A DNA stretch of 64,000 bases, from positions 150,649-214,648 of the forward strand of contig JAFGEQ010000006.1 in the NCBI GenBank assembly GCA_016931515.1. The letters run 5' to 3'. Of this stretch, positions 53,625-63,123 are shown one piece after another. Both the position numbers and the translations under genes were made by a program. The stretch comes from a candidate division CSSED10-310 bacterium. Its GTDB lineage: Bacteria > CSSED10-310. The notes under the pieces are model-generated. The model was not told where the DNA came from. It saw only the letters and a list, made by a program, of their open reading frames with translations, and ran no database searches. How positions within the stretch are numbered: the first letter of the stretch is position 1; each line of letters starts with the position of its first letter.

Positions 53625-56285
53625 TTAGATTTTGTCCTGTTCCATCAACTCGAGGAGTTTCCCGATGATTTCAAACCCTTCCAGAACATTTTTGTCCCGG
53701 AAATTGCCCTTGGGTCCTTTGAACTTTGATGTTGCCCACCAATACCCCTCATCGGATTTTTTAGCTCGTTTCATTCCGGCTTTGACCCATACATCCGGAT
53801 CTCGTATGGATGACAAGCTCTTTTCGGGTATCCATGCCAACCAACACTCCTGATTTTCAGGCGGAATCCTGAAATACACAGCAACATCATTCTTGTCGAG
53901 AAAAATGACAATGCTGCCATCGGTTCGTCTGATCACAGGTACTCGTGAAATAAATGTTTTCAGTACTTCGAGTGTTGTCTGCAGCTCGGCAAACCCTTTC
54001 CCACGTTGCGGATTGACAAAGGAAGTCGTATCCCATGGCTGGGGCTCACCCGGCAACGGTGGAATATCCATCAGAACCTGGGTGTCCGGAGAGTCCGTTT
54101 TCCTGGTGATATGTACATTCCTGGTTTTAACAACCCTGCTTGTTGAAACTGCTCCGATCCGACTGGGTCGTTCAACCGGAACCACTGGTGCCGCTTCATC
54201 GGGTGTTCCCCGGGTCGTTCTCAACTTCGGCAGTTTCCGTTCGAAGGCTTTGAGTTTCATAAGATGTTCCGGCAGTTCTTCCGGTACAACGTCCGCTTCT
54301 TTTCGCCGTTTTCGAACAACATCTTTTTTTAGCTTCTGCTTTGCCCGGGCTTTCGTTGCTTTCTCCGTCTCCTCAGCAGTCGGCACAGGTATCGCTGTAT
54401 CCGCCACGGGGACCTGTTCGGAGACAGTCGACCCGGTTTGTATCGTTTCCTTAACTGCAGGAGCCGGCTCCTCAGTTGGTTCGACAGGAACCACAGCCGG
54501 TTCATCTCGAGCACTTAGACGAAGCATGCCCGCAGTTTCATCATACGAATAGTACCCATCCATTGATTTAATGGGAAGAAAGCAATTGTAATCTTTCAAC
54601 GTGGCCAGCACATTCTCACGGCTGGTTTGACGCACAAGATTGGATTCCAGCCAGATCTGCCGGCAGGAAAGGAATTTTTCGACCGATGTCTGAAACAGTA
54701 TGCGAATTAGGTCGGGCAGAATCCAATCAGTTTCCACAAGACCGGCAAGAGTATTCAGCCGATCCCTCGTCAGTGTGCAATGATCTTCCGCCTGGTCCAA
54801 TCGAATCGCGAAGCGATATGGGTGATCAGGATTCACCGTAATGACCAGAAAACCGCCTTCAAGCGGTAGCCGATCCGCATACAGGACCTCCAAACCCCTT
54901 ATCAGCTTTTCATCAGCTAAAACAAATCCCTCAACCGAATCATTCTCCTCCAGAATATCCATCACAATCTCGTATGCGCGAGGTCTGGATGGGAGACAAT
55001 CCGCATCGGCAGCGGAATATCGAGCGATACCATATTTTCGATCAAGCGCTGAAATCCGGATGGCAATTGTGTGTTCATCCAGGTGAATTTTCGCGGGTTG
55101 CTGATCTTTGAGAAAACTTCGTTCCGAAGCACTTATCTTTTCTTCCTGCAACGGAGATGGTGGTGAGGGAAGCAAAACGGCTTGAAATTCCGCTCCAGGC
55201 GACCAGACGGCACGAGGCTCATTCGTCTTGTGAATCCATCCGCTGTCCAGCAACAGGACTGTTTCATCATCATTCAGGAGATGCTCTTCGAGTTCCTCAA
55301 GATAATAATCAAACTCCTGAGTTGCCAAATTAACGCCGAAAATCCGATCCAGCAATCCGGCGCTTGTGTGGACTTCACTGGATCCCATCATCCTGGCCTT
55401 GACCTTGAAAAAATCACGGGTGACCCGTTCCTTAACCTTGACCGGAATCTCCTTGTCCTCTTTCTCGAGTTCATAATAAAAACAATCATCCTGCCGTTTT
55501 ACGCGCGGATCCCGAGCCAGTTTAAAACGGAGATTCGTCTGATCCAATGGGAGATTCAGGACTGTATCCGCCAGTTCCTGAGCGGTCATCCTGCTCTGTG
55601 TCGTCATCAGGTGAGCAATCACTTTTTCCATGTCTGACCGATTGACCAGGTGACGGGGTTCCGCCTGCAGGGTTTTGGGTTTTTGTTTTTTCTTTAAACC
55701 ATACTTGTTGGCAGTCTTGACGATTCGGCGATCCTCTCGAGGCAGAAAAATGATGCTGCTGCGTTTCATCCCATCATCGAGTTCCAGTGATTCGTAAATT
55801 TCTTCAATGGTCAGTGCCTTATTGCGGGTTTTTAGGAGTTTATAGACTTTTTCATTGACCTGTTTACGATCGGCCAGATAATAGTACTTTTTCGAACTGT
55901 ACATCACAGCAGCCAGCTGATTGTCTTCATCCAGTTCCAGACGGATCATATCGGCAGGAACGCCCTGTTTCTTGGCAACGAGCTTGGAAATTTCTTTCTC
56001 GGACAACGGTAACGGAACCTCCGCGAGCACCTCGCGAACAACCTGGGTCAGGTTGCTGCCGCTCTTCAGACGGTAACCTTTCAGCGTTTTTTCGACCTGC
56101 TGATGGTGGTCCAGCAGGAGTTTGATGTTGTCGAGAATTCGTTCAACAGGCATACCCTTAAACATGTATTGCTGCATATGTTCGGCAATCTGTTTGGATG
56201 TGTGAACTTTTCCGTCAATCAAAACCTGGCGGATAAGAGCAAGCATGCTGATTCCCGAATTGTCTCCACCACTACGTTTCGCCAT
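53625..56285 (-). CDS. Large protein with repeated winged-helix domains
   Basis: 886 residues from the ATG at 56285 (GGGAGA upstream). At least four repeats of about 60-65 residues, each helix-helix-wing like (about 12-75, 79-140, 143-198, 217-274), are seen, with a pattern of I-L-x-x-x-x-x-x-L-T/S-x-x-E-I-x-x-x-L. A fifth may lie at 285-352. A mixed region follows (about 360-600), then a Pro/Glu/Lys-rich linker with a Lys/Arg block (about 660-700), and a C-terminal globular domain (about 770-886). No enzyme motif, signal or membrane segment is seen. It may bind DNA or be a scaffold. I do not recognise the family. Confidence 0.7.
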   Translation of the reverse strand: MAKRSGGDNSGISMLALIRQVLIDGKVHTSKQIAEHMQQYMFKGMPVERILDNIKLLLDHHQQVEKTLKGYRLKSGSNLTQVVREVLAEVPLPLSEKEISKLVAKKQGVPADMIRLELDEDNQLAAVMYSSKKYYYLADRKQVNEKVYKLLKTRNKALTIEEIYESLELDDGMKRSSIIFLPREDRRIVKTANKYGLKKKQKPKTLQAEPRHLVNRSDMEKVIAHLMTTQSRMTAQELADTVLNLPLDQTNLRFKLARDPRVKRQDDCFYYELEKEDKEIPVKVKERVTRDFFKVKARMMGSSEVHTSAGLLDRIFGVNLATQEFDYYLEELEEHLLNDDETVLLLDSGWIHKTNEPRAVWSPGAEFQAVLLPSPPSPLQEEKISASERSFLKDQQPAKIHLDEHTIAIRISALDRKYGIARYSAADADCLPSRPRAYEIVMDILEENDSVEGFVLADEKLIRGLEVLYADRLPLEGGFLVITVNPDHPYRFAIRLDQAEDHCTLTRDRLNTLAGLVETDWILPDLIRILFQTSVEKFLSCRQIWLESNLVRQTSRENVLATLKDYNCFLPIKSMDGYYSYDETAGMLRLSARDEPAVVPVEPTEEPAPAVKETIQTGSTVSEQVPVADTAIPVPTAEETEKATKARAKQKLKKDVVRKRRKEADVVPEELPEHLMKLKAFERKLPKLRTTRGTPDEAAPVVPVERPSRIGAVSTSRVVKTRNVHITRKTDSPDTQVLMDIPPLPGEPQPWDTTSFVNPQRGKGFAELQTTLEVLKTFISRVPVIRRTDGSIVIFLDKNDVAVYFRIPPENQECWLAWIPEKSLSSIRDPDVWVKAGMKRAKKSDEGYWWATSKFKGPKGNFRDKNVLEGFEIIGKLLELMEQDKI

Positions 56286-56487
56286 ATCATTTCTCCCATA
56301 TGAACCAGCCCGCACGACCGAAAGGGGAACATCGCCCTCAGTTCCCCGCCGGACATACAGGCAAGCAAGTGATATTAAAGTAAGAGTCACGTACTTGCAA
56401 GCTAAACCATTCGGTCTCTGTTTCTTGACACTTAGCCGCCTCGACCCTAGACTGCACAGTGGTCGGAGAACAAGGGGAGTGCAAGAA

Positions 56488-58188
56488 ATGGAAAATTGGA
56501 GTCAGCAACGGATTGCGGAATCGCTGAAAAGCAAAAAAGTCATCACTGAAAATCAACTTCAGGATGTGCTGAGGATTCAGCGGGAGACCGGGAAAAAAAT
56601 CACAACAATTATTATGGAGAAAGGTCTTACCACCGAGATAAAAATCAATGTCAATTTAGCGCAGTTAGGAGTGAATGATCTCGAGAGTTATATTCTTGAC
56701 ATGGAATTGCTCGAAAAATTCAAGGAGGATCAGGTCGTCAAGCACCAGGTTATCCCTTTGTTCGCAATTGGCAACAAGATCTATGTTTCGATAGCCGATC
56801 CGAAGAACATCGAAGCGCAGCAGATGATTGTTTTTTCATCCGGTTACAACCAGATCAGAAACATCGAAGCATCGCCTGAGGACGTCCGGAACTTGATCAA
56901 CAAGTATTTTTCAAGGCGAGGGGCGATAAAAAAGGCAATCCTGGAGATGGGTCCGGCCGGTACGAAGCATGATTCACTGACAGACGATCGTCGTTTTACG
57001 ACTCAGGCCGTTTCACAATCCGATGCGCCTATTATCCAACTTGTCGACGACTATTTGACACGTGCACTTGAGCGAAACGCCTCGGATCTTCATTTCGAAC
57101 CCCAGGAAGATGGACTGAGAGTCCGGATGAGAATCGATGGCCATCTTCAAACCATAGAGACAGTCCCGACATCTCTGGTCGGATCAATCACATCGCGGCT
57201 CAAGATCATGTCCCAGATGAAGATTGACTTGCGCATGGTCCCACAGGATGGCCGTTTTTCAAGGATGATTAATGATCAGGAGATTGATTTCCGGTCATCC
57301 AGCTTCCCCGGTATCTTTGGTGAATCCATAGTTATCCGACTGCTCAAACGCCGATTTCTGATACCTCTTGAACAATTGGGGTTATCTTCGGAAATGCTGC
57401 TTCGTTTCAAGAAGGCAATCCGTTCCGACAGAGGCATCCTGCTTGTCACAGGACCAACCGGTTGCGGTAAGACAACGACTCTCGTGACGATCGTGAACGA
57501 GATCAAAGATCCGAGCAAGAAAATCGTGACCTTAGAAAATCCCGTCGAATATCAGATTGACGGGACGGTTCAGGGTCAAATTCACCCGCAAGCCGGATTT
57601 AGCTGGGCGAAAGGATTGCGGTCCATATTACGGCATGATCCCAATATCATCATGGTCGCAGAAATCCGGGATCAGGAAACCGCTTCCATTGCAACGGAAG
57701 CCGGTTTAACCGGTCACTTCGTGATTTCCACGCTTCATACCAACAATGCGCCCGGCGCCATCATTCGCCTTCTGGAGATGGGTGTTGAACCTTACCTGAT
57801 CGCTTCCTCGCTTATCGGCGTCTTGGCGCAACGATTGGTCAGGGAAATTTGTTCGAACTGCAAAATCGCCTACACTCCAAATCAGGCCATGCTTCAATCC
57901 ATCGGAATCAAAGAAGCCCCGGCATCCCTGCAGCTCTATAAAGGAACCGGCTGTAGGGAATGCAATCACACCGGTTACCGGGGGCGAACCGGGATATTCG
58001 AACTTATGCTGGTGACCGATGTAATGCGCCAGTTGATACTTCGAAAAAGCGGCACTGCTGAAATTGAAATTGAAGCGAGGAAAACCGGGATGCAGACATT
58101 GAGACAGGATGGAATTCGGAAAGCCTTGCAGGGGATCACGACAATCGAGGAAATTTTAACCGCCACGCAGGAACATTCCATTGCATGA
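56488..58188 (+). CDS. PilB/GspE-type secretion ATPase
   Basis: 566 residues from the ATG at 56488 (AAGGGGAG upstream). The N-terminal MshEN-like domain (about 10-145) has the L-G-V-N-D-L-E pattern; the ATPase domain (about 190-540) has Walker A G-P-T-G-C-G-K-T-T-T (about 324-333), Asp box and Walker B region (D-P-N-I-I-M-V-A-E-I-R-D), and a zinc tetra-Cys motif (C-S-N-C ... C-R-E-C, about 454-493). It powers type IV pilus extension or type II secretion. No other pilus genes are in the window. Confidence 0.92.
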   Translation: MENWSQQRIAESLKSKKVITENQLQDVLRIQRETGKKITTIIMEKGLTTEIKINVNLAQLGVNDLESYILDMELLEKFKEDQVVKHQVIPLFAIGNKIYVSIADPKNIEAQQMIVFSSGYNQIRNIEASPEDVRNLINKYFSRRGAIKKAILEMGPAGTKHDSLTDDRRFTTQAVSQSDAPIIQLVDDYLTRALERNASDLHFEPQEDGLRVRMRIDGHLQTIETVPTSLVGSITSRLKIMSQMKIDLRMVPQDGRFSRMINDQEIDFRSSSFPGIFGESIVIRLLKRRFLIPLEQLGLSSEMLLRFKKAIRSDRGILLVTGPTGCGKTTTLVTIVNEIKDPSKKIVTLENPVEYQIDGTVQGQIHPQAGFSWAKGLRSILRHDPNIIMVAEIRDQETASIATEAGLTGHFVISTLHTNNAPGAIIRLLEMGVEPYLIASSLIGVLAQRLVREICSNCKIAYTPNQAMLQSIGIKEAPASLQLYKGTGCRECNHTGYRGRTGIFELMLVTDVMRQLILRKSGTAEIEIEARKTGMQTLRQDGIRKALQGITTIEEILTATQEHSIA

Positions 58189-58206
58189 TTCAGGAGGGTG
58201 TCTTCT

Positions 58207-60264
58207 TTGTCATCTGTCAAACTCGATAAAATCAGGAATCTCGGGATCATGGCTCATATCGATGCCGGGAAAACAACACTGACTGAGCGTATGCTGTTTT
58301 ATATGGGATATTCTCACCGTATCGGTGAAGTTGATGACGGATCAACAGTAATGGATTGGATGGAACAGGAGAGGGAGAGAGGTATAACGATAACGTCGGC
58401 CGCGATAACCTGTCCATTTCAAAAGCATCATATCAACATCATCGATACACCCGGGCACGTCGATTTCACAGCAGAAGTGGAACGATGTCTGCGTGTGCTG
58501 GATGGTGCGATAGCAGTGTTCTGTGCGGTGGGAGGCGTTGAACCTCAATCTGAAACGGTATGGCACCAGGCTGAAAAATACGGCATTCCGCGGATTGTAT
58601 TCATCAATAAAAACGACAGGGTCGGTGCCGACTATTATAACGTGTTAAAAATGATCCGGGATCGATTGAATTCTCTTCCCCTGCCGCTGCAAATTCCGAT
58701 TGGAGCGGAGAGTGAGTTCAGAGGTGTCGTCGATTTGCTGAGAATGAAAGCACTGATTTGGAAAAGTGAAATGGAACTGGATTTCACGGAGGAGGACATT
58801 CCTGAAGAAATGCTTGAGGAAGCCCGGATGATGCGGGATCAGCTCATCGAAACTCTTTCGGAATTTGACGATGACATACTCAGTTGTTATCTCGAAGGTC
58901 AGGACATTCCTATCGACAGTCTGAAAATCGCGATTCGCAAACAGACCCTGGCGTTGAAAGTCTTTCCGATACTCTGCGGATCGGCACTGAAGAATAAAGG
59001 AGTGCAACCGGTCGTCGACGGCATCATCGATTATCTGCCCTCCCCTATCGATACGCCCCCCATTCATCCGAAAACACCCGAGGGTATGGCTCCAATCGAA
59101 ATTCTTGCTGATCCCAAAGGTCCCTTGTCAATACTCGTATTCAAAATCATGAACGACGCGGAGCGAAGAAAGTTGTTCTATATCCGGGTTTACAGCGGTA
59201 CTCTGGCTCCGCCTTATAGGGTGCATAATCCCCGTACGGGTCAGGAAGAACGTATCGGCAGACTATTCAGGGTCTACTCCAATAAGCGGGAGCGATTGGA
59301 CACGGTGTCCGCAGGCGATATCGCAGCTGTCATCGGGTTGAAACATTCAGTCACAGGCGACACGCTGTGCAATTCGGATAAGGCTCATTTTCTGGAATCG
59401 ATGGAATTCCCTGAACCGGTCATTTTCGTCGCTATCGAGCCCAAAACAATGGCTGAACATGATCGGCTGGTTCAATCACTTTCCATGCTCGCCGAAGAAG
59501 ATCCAACATTCCGGGTTCGGGTGGACGATGAAACGGGGCAGACGATTATTTCCGGGATGGGAGAGTTACATCTGGAAATACTGATTTATCGACTGTTAAA
59601 CGAATTCAAAGTTCAGGCCAAGGTTGGTAAACCCCATGTATCTCACAGGGAGAGCATCACTGTGTCGGCATCCCACGAAGAATCCGGCACCCGGATGATC
59701 GCGAGCCAACCTCATTTTGCCCATGTCGTGCTACGTGTTGAACCTGTAAAACGCGGGAATGGATTTGTATTTGAGAGCCGGGTCACCGATGATATTCTGC
59801 CTCAAAAGTATGTGTCGGCAGTTGAAACTGGGATCCGGGACAGCCTGACATCCGGCATACAGTTCGGCTATCAGGTAGTTGATATCAAGGCGATACTTAC
59901 TGGAGGCAGCTTCCATCCGGAAAATTCTCACGAGATAGATTTTGAGTATGCCGGATCCCAGGCTTTCCGTTCAGCCTGCGATAACGCCTCACCGGTTCTG
60001 CTGTCACCGATTATGGCTGTTGAAGTCACAACTCCGGAGGAGTTCCTGGGAGATGTGATCGGCAATCTTCAGATGCGGGGAGGCAGCATCGATGGGATCC
60101 AAGTGCGAAAAATGGTTCAATACATAACAGCATCGGTGCCGCTCTCCAGCATGTTCGGTTACTCCACGGACTTGCGTTCACTGACACAAGGCCGTGCAAC
60201 GTATACAATGTCACTCTCGCATTTCGATATTGATAAAGAAGCAATGAAAAACCTGGCATTTTAA
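58207..60264 (+). CDS. fusA: Elongation factor G
   Basis: About 685 residues from a TTG at 58207, eight bases after AGGAGG (the GTG at 58198 is too close to that site). GTPase motifs A-H-I-D-A-G-K-T-T (G1), R-G-I-T-I (switch I), D-T-P-G-H (G3) and N-K-N-D (G4) are present, and domain IV ends with the [17 protein letters not shown] motif. It translocates tRNA and mRNA on the ribosome. It is not next to rpsL/rpsG or tuf here, so it may be a second EF-G or an unlinked main copy. Confidence 0.93.
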   Translation: MSSVKLDKIRNLGIMAHIDAGKTTLTERMLFYMGYSHRIGEVDDGSTVMDWMEQERERGITITSAAITCPFQKHHINIIDTPGHVDFTAEVERCLRVLDGAIAVFCAVGGVEPQSETVWHQAEKYGIPRIVFINKNDRVGADYYNVLKMIRDRLNSLPLPLQIPIGAESEFRGVVDLLRMKALIWKSEMELDFTEEDIPEEMLEEARMMRDQLIETLSEFDDDILSCYLEGQDIPIDSLKIAIRKQTLALKVFPILCGSALKNKGVQPVVDGIIDYLPSPIDTPPIHPKTPEGMAPIEILADPKGPLSILVFKIMNDAERRKLFYIRVYSGTLAPPYRVHNPRTGQEERIGRLFRVYSNKRERLDTVSAGDIAAVIGLKHSVTGDTLCNSDKAHFLESMEFPEPVIFVAIEPKTMAEHDRLVQSLSMLAEEDPTFRVRVDDETGQTIISGMGELHLEILIYRLLNEFKVQAKVGKPHVSHRESITVSASHEESGTRMIASQPHFAHVVLRVEPVKRGNGFVFESRVTDDILPQKYVSAVETGIRDSLTSGIQFGYQVVDIKAILTGGSFHPENSHEIDFEYAGSQAFRSACDNASPVLLSPIMAVEVTTPEEFLGDVIGNLQMRGGSIDGIQVRKMVQYITASVPLSSMFGYSTDLRSLTQGRATYTMSLSHFDIDKEAMKNLAF

Positions 60265-60289
60265 TCTGAATTGACAGGAGGTTTTCTGA

Positions 60290-61519
60290 ATGAGCATCAT
60301 CCAATTGCAGACAGCAGGTGAATCTCACGGTTTCTCACTGTTGGCGGTCCTGGAGGGGATACCTTCCGGACTGATGGTGGATCCGGAGACGATCAACCTT
60401 CAATTGGCCAGGCTGCATTCCAAGTTCAACTTGTCCAATGAACAGTCGATTCTGAATGAAGAGGATGAAGTCTCCATTTTATCCGGTATTCGCTCAGGCG
60501 AAACACTCGGTGTGCCGATTACTCTTCAAATTGAAAACCGGCAGACCGGCCTGGTCCGAACCATGATGCTTCATTCCATGGATAAACGTGTGATGGGCGC
60601 CTGGAGTACACCACGGCCCGGATATGCTGATCTCGCCGGTGCCATAAAATACGGGTACCGTGACCTGCGGTATGTAGACGAACGGGCCGGTGCAAGAGAG
60701 ACAGCTATCCGCGTGGCGGCGGGAACTATCGCCCGACGATTTCTGCTGCATTTTGGTATTGATCTGTTCAGTCACATTATAGCCATTGGTCCTGCGGAGA
60801 TTGGAAATATTCCCTCCGATCTTGATGAAATAAGGCGTCGTGCGGAGATCAGTGTTGTCCGATGCGCTGATCCGGAAGCTGCCAACAACATGAATCTGGC
60901 ATTGGAGGGTGCCCGACGGGATGGAGATACTCTTGGCGGAATATTCGAACTGGTTATCACCGGTGTACCGGTTGGTTTGGGTTCCTACAACCAATGGTTC
61001 ACCAGAATTGATGCCCAGTTAAGTATGGCCCTGATGAGTCTCCCAGGCGCCCGTGGTGTTGAAATTGGCAGCGGCTTCCGCGCTGCAAGTCAGATTTCAA
61101 ACAGTGCCCACGATCCTCTTTTTGTCCATAAAACCCGAAGCCGGGCGGATCGTGATATCGTCTATCGGACATCGAATAATTCCGGTGGTATCGAGGGTGG
61201 CGTGACCAATGGAAGCCCGATCATAATGCGTGTGGCGATCGCACCTTATCCGTCGCCAATGAAACCCATGCCATCCGTCAATCTCCAAACCATGCAGCCA
61301 GATCATCCGCCTCAGACATTCGGTGAAATTTGTACGGTTGGACCCATGAGCGTCGTTGCCGAAGCGATGGCAGCCCTGATACTGGCCGACAATATGCTGA
61401 TGAAATTCGGCGGGGATTCCATCGATGAGGTCAAAGAAAACTTCGCTGCCTACCAGGAAAGACTCCCGTTTATCGTTGAACCGAATCCTCCGGAAGTGGA
61501 GGAAGATATAAACACGTGA
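60290..61519 (+). CDS. aroC: Chorismate synthase
   Basis: 409 residues. G-E-S-H-G (10-14), R-P-G-Y-A-D-L-A-G-A-I-K-Y (about 106-118), R-A-G-A-R-E-T-A (about 129-136) and S-G-G-I-E-G-G-V-T-N-G (about 298-308) mark the FMN-dependent enzyme that converts EPSP to chorismate. AGGAGG precedes the ATG. The stop overlaps the aroB start (TGATG), so the two are translationally coupled. Confidence 0.97.
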   Translation: MSIIQLQTAGESHGFSLLAVLEGIPSGLMVDPETINLQLARLHSKFNLSNEQSILNEEDEVSILSGIRSGETLGVPITLQIENRQTGLVRTMMLHSMDKRVMGAWSTPRPGYADLAGAIKYGYRDLRYVDERAGARETAIRVAAGTIARRFLLHFGIDLFSHIIAIGPAEIGNIPSDLDEIRRRAEISVVRCADPEAANNMNLALEGARRDGDTLGGIFELVITGVPVGLGSYNQWFTRIDAQLSMALMSLPGARGVEIGSGFRAASQISNSAHDPLFVHKTRSRADRDIVYRTSNNSGGIEGGVTNGSPIIMRVAIAPYPSPMKPMPSVNLQTMQPDHPPQTFGEICTVGPMSVVAEAMAALILADNMLMKFGGDSIDEVKENFAAYQERLPFIVEPNPPEVEEDINT

Positions 61520-62625
61520 TGCCGGACACTCCTCTTCTCTACCGACACCCGGTGTCTCATTCTAACGGCAGTTATGACCTTCTTATCGGTCGGGACCTGC
61601 TCGGGGACACCGCCACATATCTGCCTGTCGACCTGTATGATTCCCGTCCATGCATTGTCGGTGATTTTTCGGTCCTCAAGTTATTTGAATCCACACTTGC
61701 ACAATCATTGCAAACCGCTGGATTCCGATTGCTGCCGACATTCGGATTCAAACCTGGCGAACGGTCCAAGTCATTTGCGAACCTGACTCGTCTGTTGGAG
61801 CATTTGGCTCAATCCGGTGTGACCCGACATGATTTTTTAATTGCTCTGGGCGGCGGGGTGACGGGTGATCTCGCTGGTTTTGCAGCAGCCGTTTACATGC
61901 GGGGTATCCGGTTTGTTCAAATTCCGACAACTTTGCTGGCTCAGGCGGACTCATCCATCGGAGGAAAAACCGGCGTCAACCTCCGATCCGGGAAGAATCT
62001 GGCTGGATCATTCCACGCTCCCGCCCTGGTATTATGCGATCTGAAAACCCTGGATACATTGCCCAAAAAACAAATGAGGAACGGGCTGGCGGAAATCATC
62101 AAAATGGCTGTTATCGGGAAGCCTGAATTATTCAGCTTTATTGAACTCCATTCAAAAACGATTCTGCTGGCGAAACAGAGAGAGACACTTGTTACTGCCC
62201 TCTGCGAAGCCGTTCGCCTTAAATCGGATATCGTGGAAAAAGATGAAAAAGAAACCGGTCTCCGGGAGGCGCTGAATCTTGGTCACACGTTTGCGCACGG
62301 GTTGGAGTGTGTAACCGGTTATCGGACACTGCTTCACGGGGAAGCTGTGGCACTGGGTTTGCTGGCCGCTGCGCATCTGGCTGTTAATCTGTCTCTCTGT
62401 GACACAGCCCTACCGGTCCGAATCCGAACGCTGCTTCAGCAGGTGGGTCTTCCGGTGAAACTACCCGGTATCGGGATATCCCAAGTCATTGACTCGATGA
62501 CGCGGGATAAAAAAATCCGATCAGGGACTCTCCGCTTTGTTCTGCCAAGGGGTATCGGTTCCGTTGTTACAACAGATGTTGCTGAACTATGGCGGATAGA
62601 AGAATCGTTGAAAGCTCTTCTATAA
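61519..62625 (+). CDS. aroB: 3-dehydroquinate synthase
   Basis: 368 residues from ATG at 61519. G-G-G-V-T-G-D-L-A-G-F (about 112-122), S-S-I-G-G-K-T-G-V-N (about 150-159) and the zinc ligands in L-G-H-T-F-A-H (about 253-259) and H-G-E-A-V-A-L-G are all seen. It uses NAD and a divalent metal to make 3-dehydroquinate from DAHP, the second step of the shikimate pathway. Ends the fusA-aroC-aroB run and converges with the next genes. Confidence 0.97.
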   Translation: MPDTPLLYRHPVSHSNGSYDLLIGRDLLGDTATYLPVDLYDSRPCIVGDFSVLKLFESTLAQSLQTAGFRLLPTFGFKPGERSKSFANLTRLLEHLAQSGVTRHDFLIALGGGVTGDLAGFAAAVYMRGIRFVQIPTTLLAQADSSIGGKTGVNLRSGKNLAGSFHAPALVLCDLKTLDTLPKKQMRNGLAEIIKMAVIGKPELFSFIELHSKTILLAKQRETLVTALCEAVRLKSDIVEKDEKETGLREALNLGHTFAHGLECVTGYRTLLHGEAVALGLLAAAHLAVNLSLCDTALPVRIRTLLQQVGLPVKLPGIGISQVIDSMTRDKKIRSGTLRFVLPRGIGSVVTTDVAELWRIEESLKALL

Positions 62626-62649
62626 GCTGTTACGCCCGTATCGGCCCAA

Positions 62650-63114
62650 TCAAGGTATGTTCTCGAAAAACCGTTTTACATTGTCGCGTTTCGTTTGTGA
62701 TTCGAGCGCAGATATCGCCTCCTGGTAGATCTCCTCACCGAGTTTTTTATCTCGCAGATCTATCAGTGCAATTTCAAGCATCTCCAGCCAAATGTTTTCT
62801 TCCTGGGAATCCGTAGCCGCCATCGATGTTAATTGGGACAGTGCTTCCTTGAACTGGCCCTGGTTCTTCAGCCCGCGAATAATGCTGAATGTCGGTTTCG
62901 GCCGATCTCTCCAATGATGCGCATAAAAGAAATCCGGAAAAAAATGACTGCCAAGTTCCGCCAAGGGTATGGCAATCAGAAACGCAAACGCCGGAATAAA
63001 GAGCGGAAACGCCACCGGGCTGCCCCAGATGATGGGAATCAATAGAAAAATGCATCCGGGAACGCCGAATATCAGCATTTTTCGCCAAAATGCTCTGATC
63101 CATTCGTCCTTCAT
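62650..63114 (-). CDS. Small membrane protein with helical tail
   Basis: 154 residues. Two hydrophobic helices (about 10-30 and 32-52) are followed by a cytosolic helical part (about 75-154) with TPR-like spacing. No family recognised. It is 9 bases after the end of the neighbouring membrane protein gene on the same strand. Confidence 0.6.
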   Translation of the reverse strand: MKDEWIRAFWRKMLIFGVPGCIFLLIPIIWGSPVAFPLFIPAFAFLIAIPLAELGSHFFPDFFYAHHWRDRPKPTFSIIRGLKNQGQFKEALSQLTSMAATDSQEENIWLEMLEIALIDLRDKKLGEEIYQEAISALESQTKRDNVKRFFENIP

Positions 63115-63123
63115 ACATCTAAT

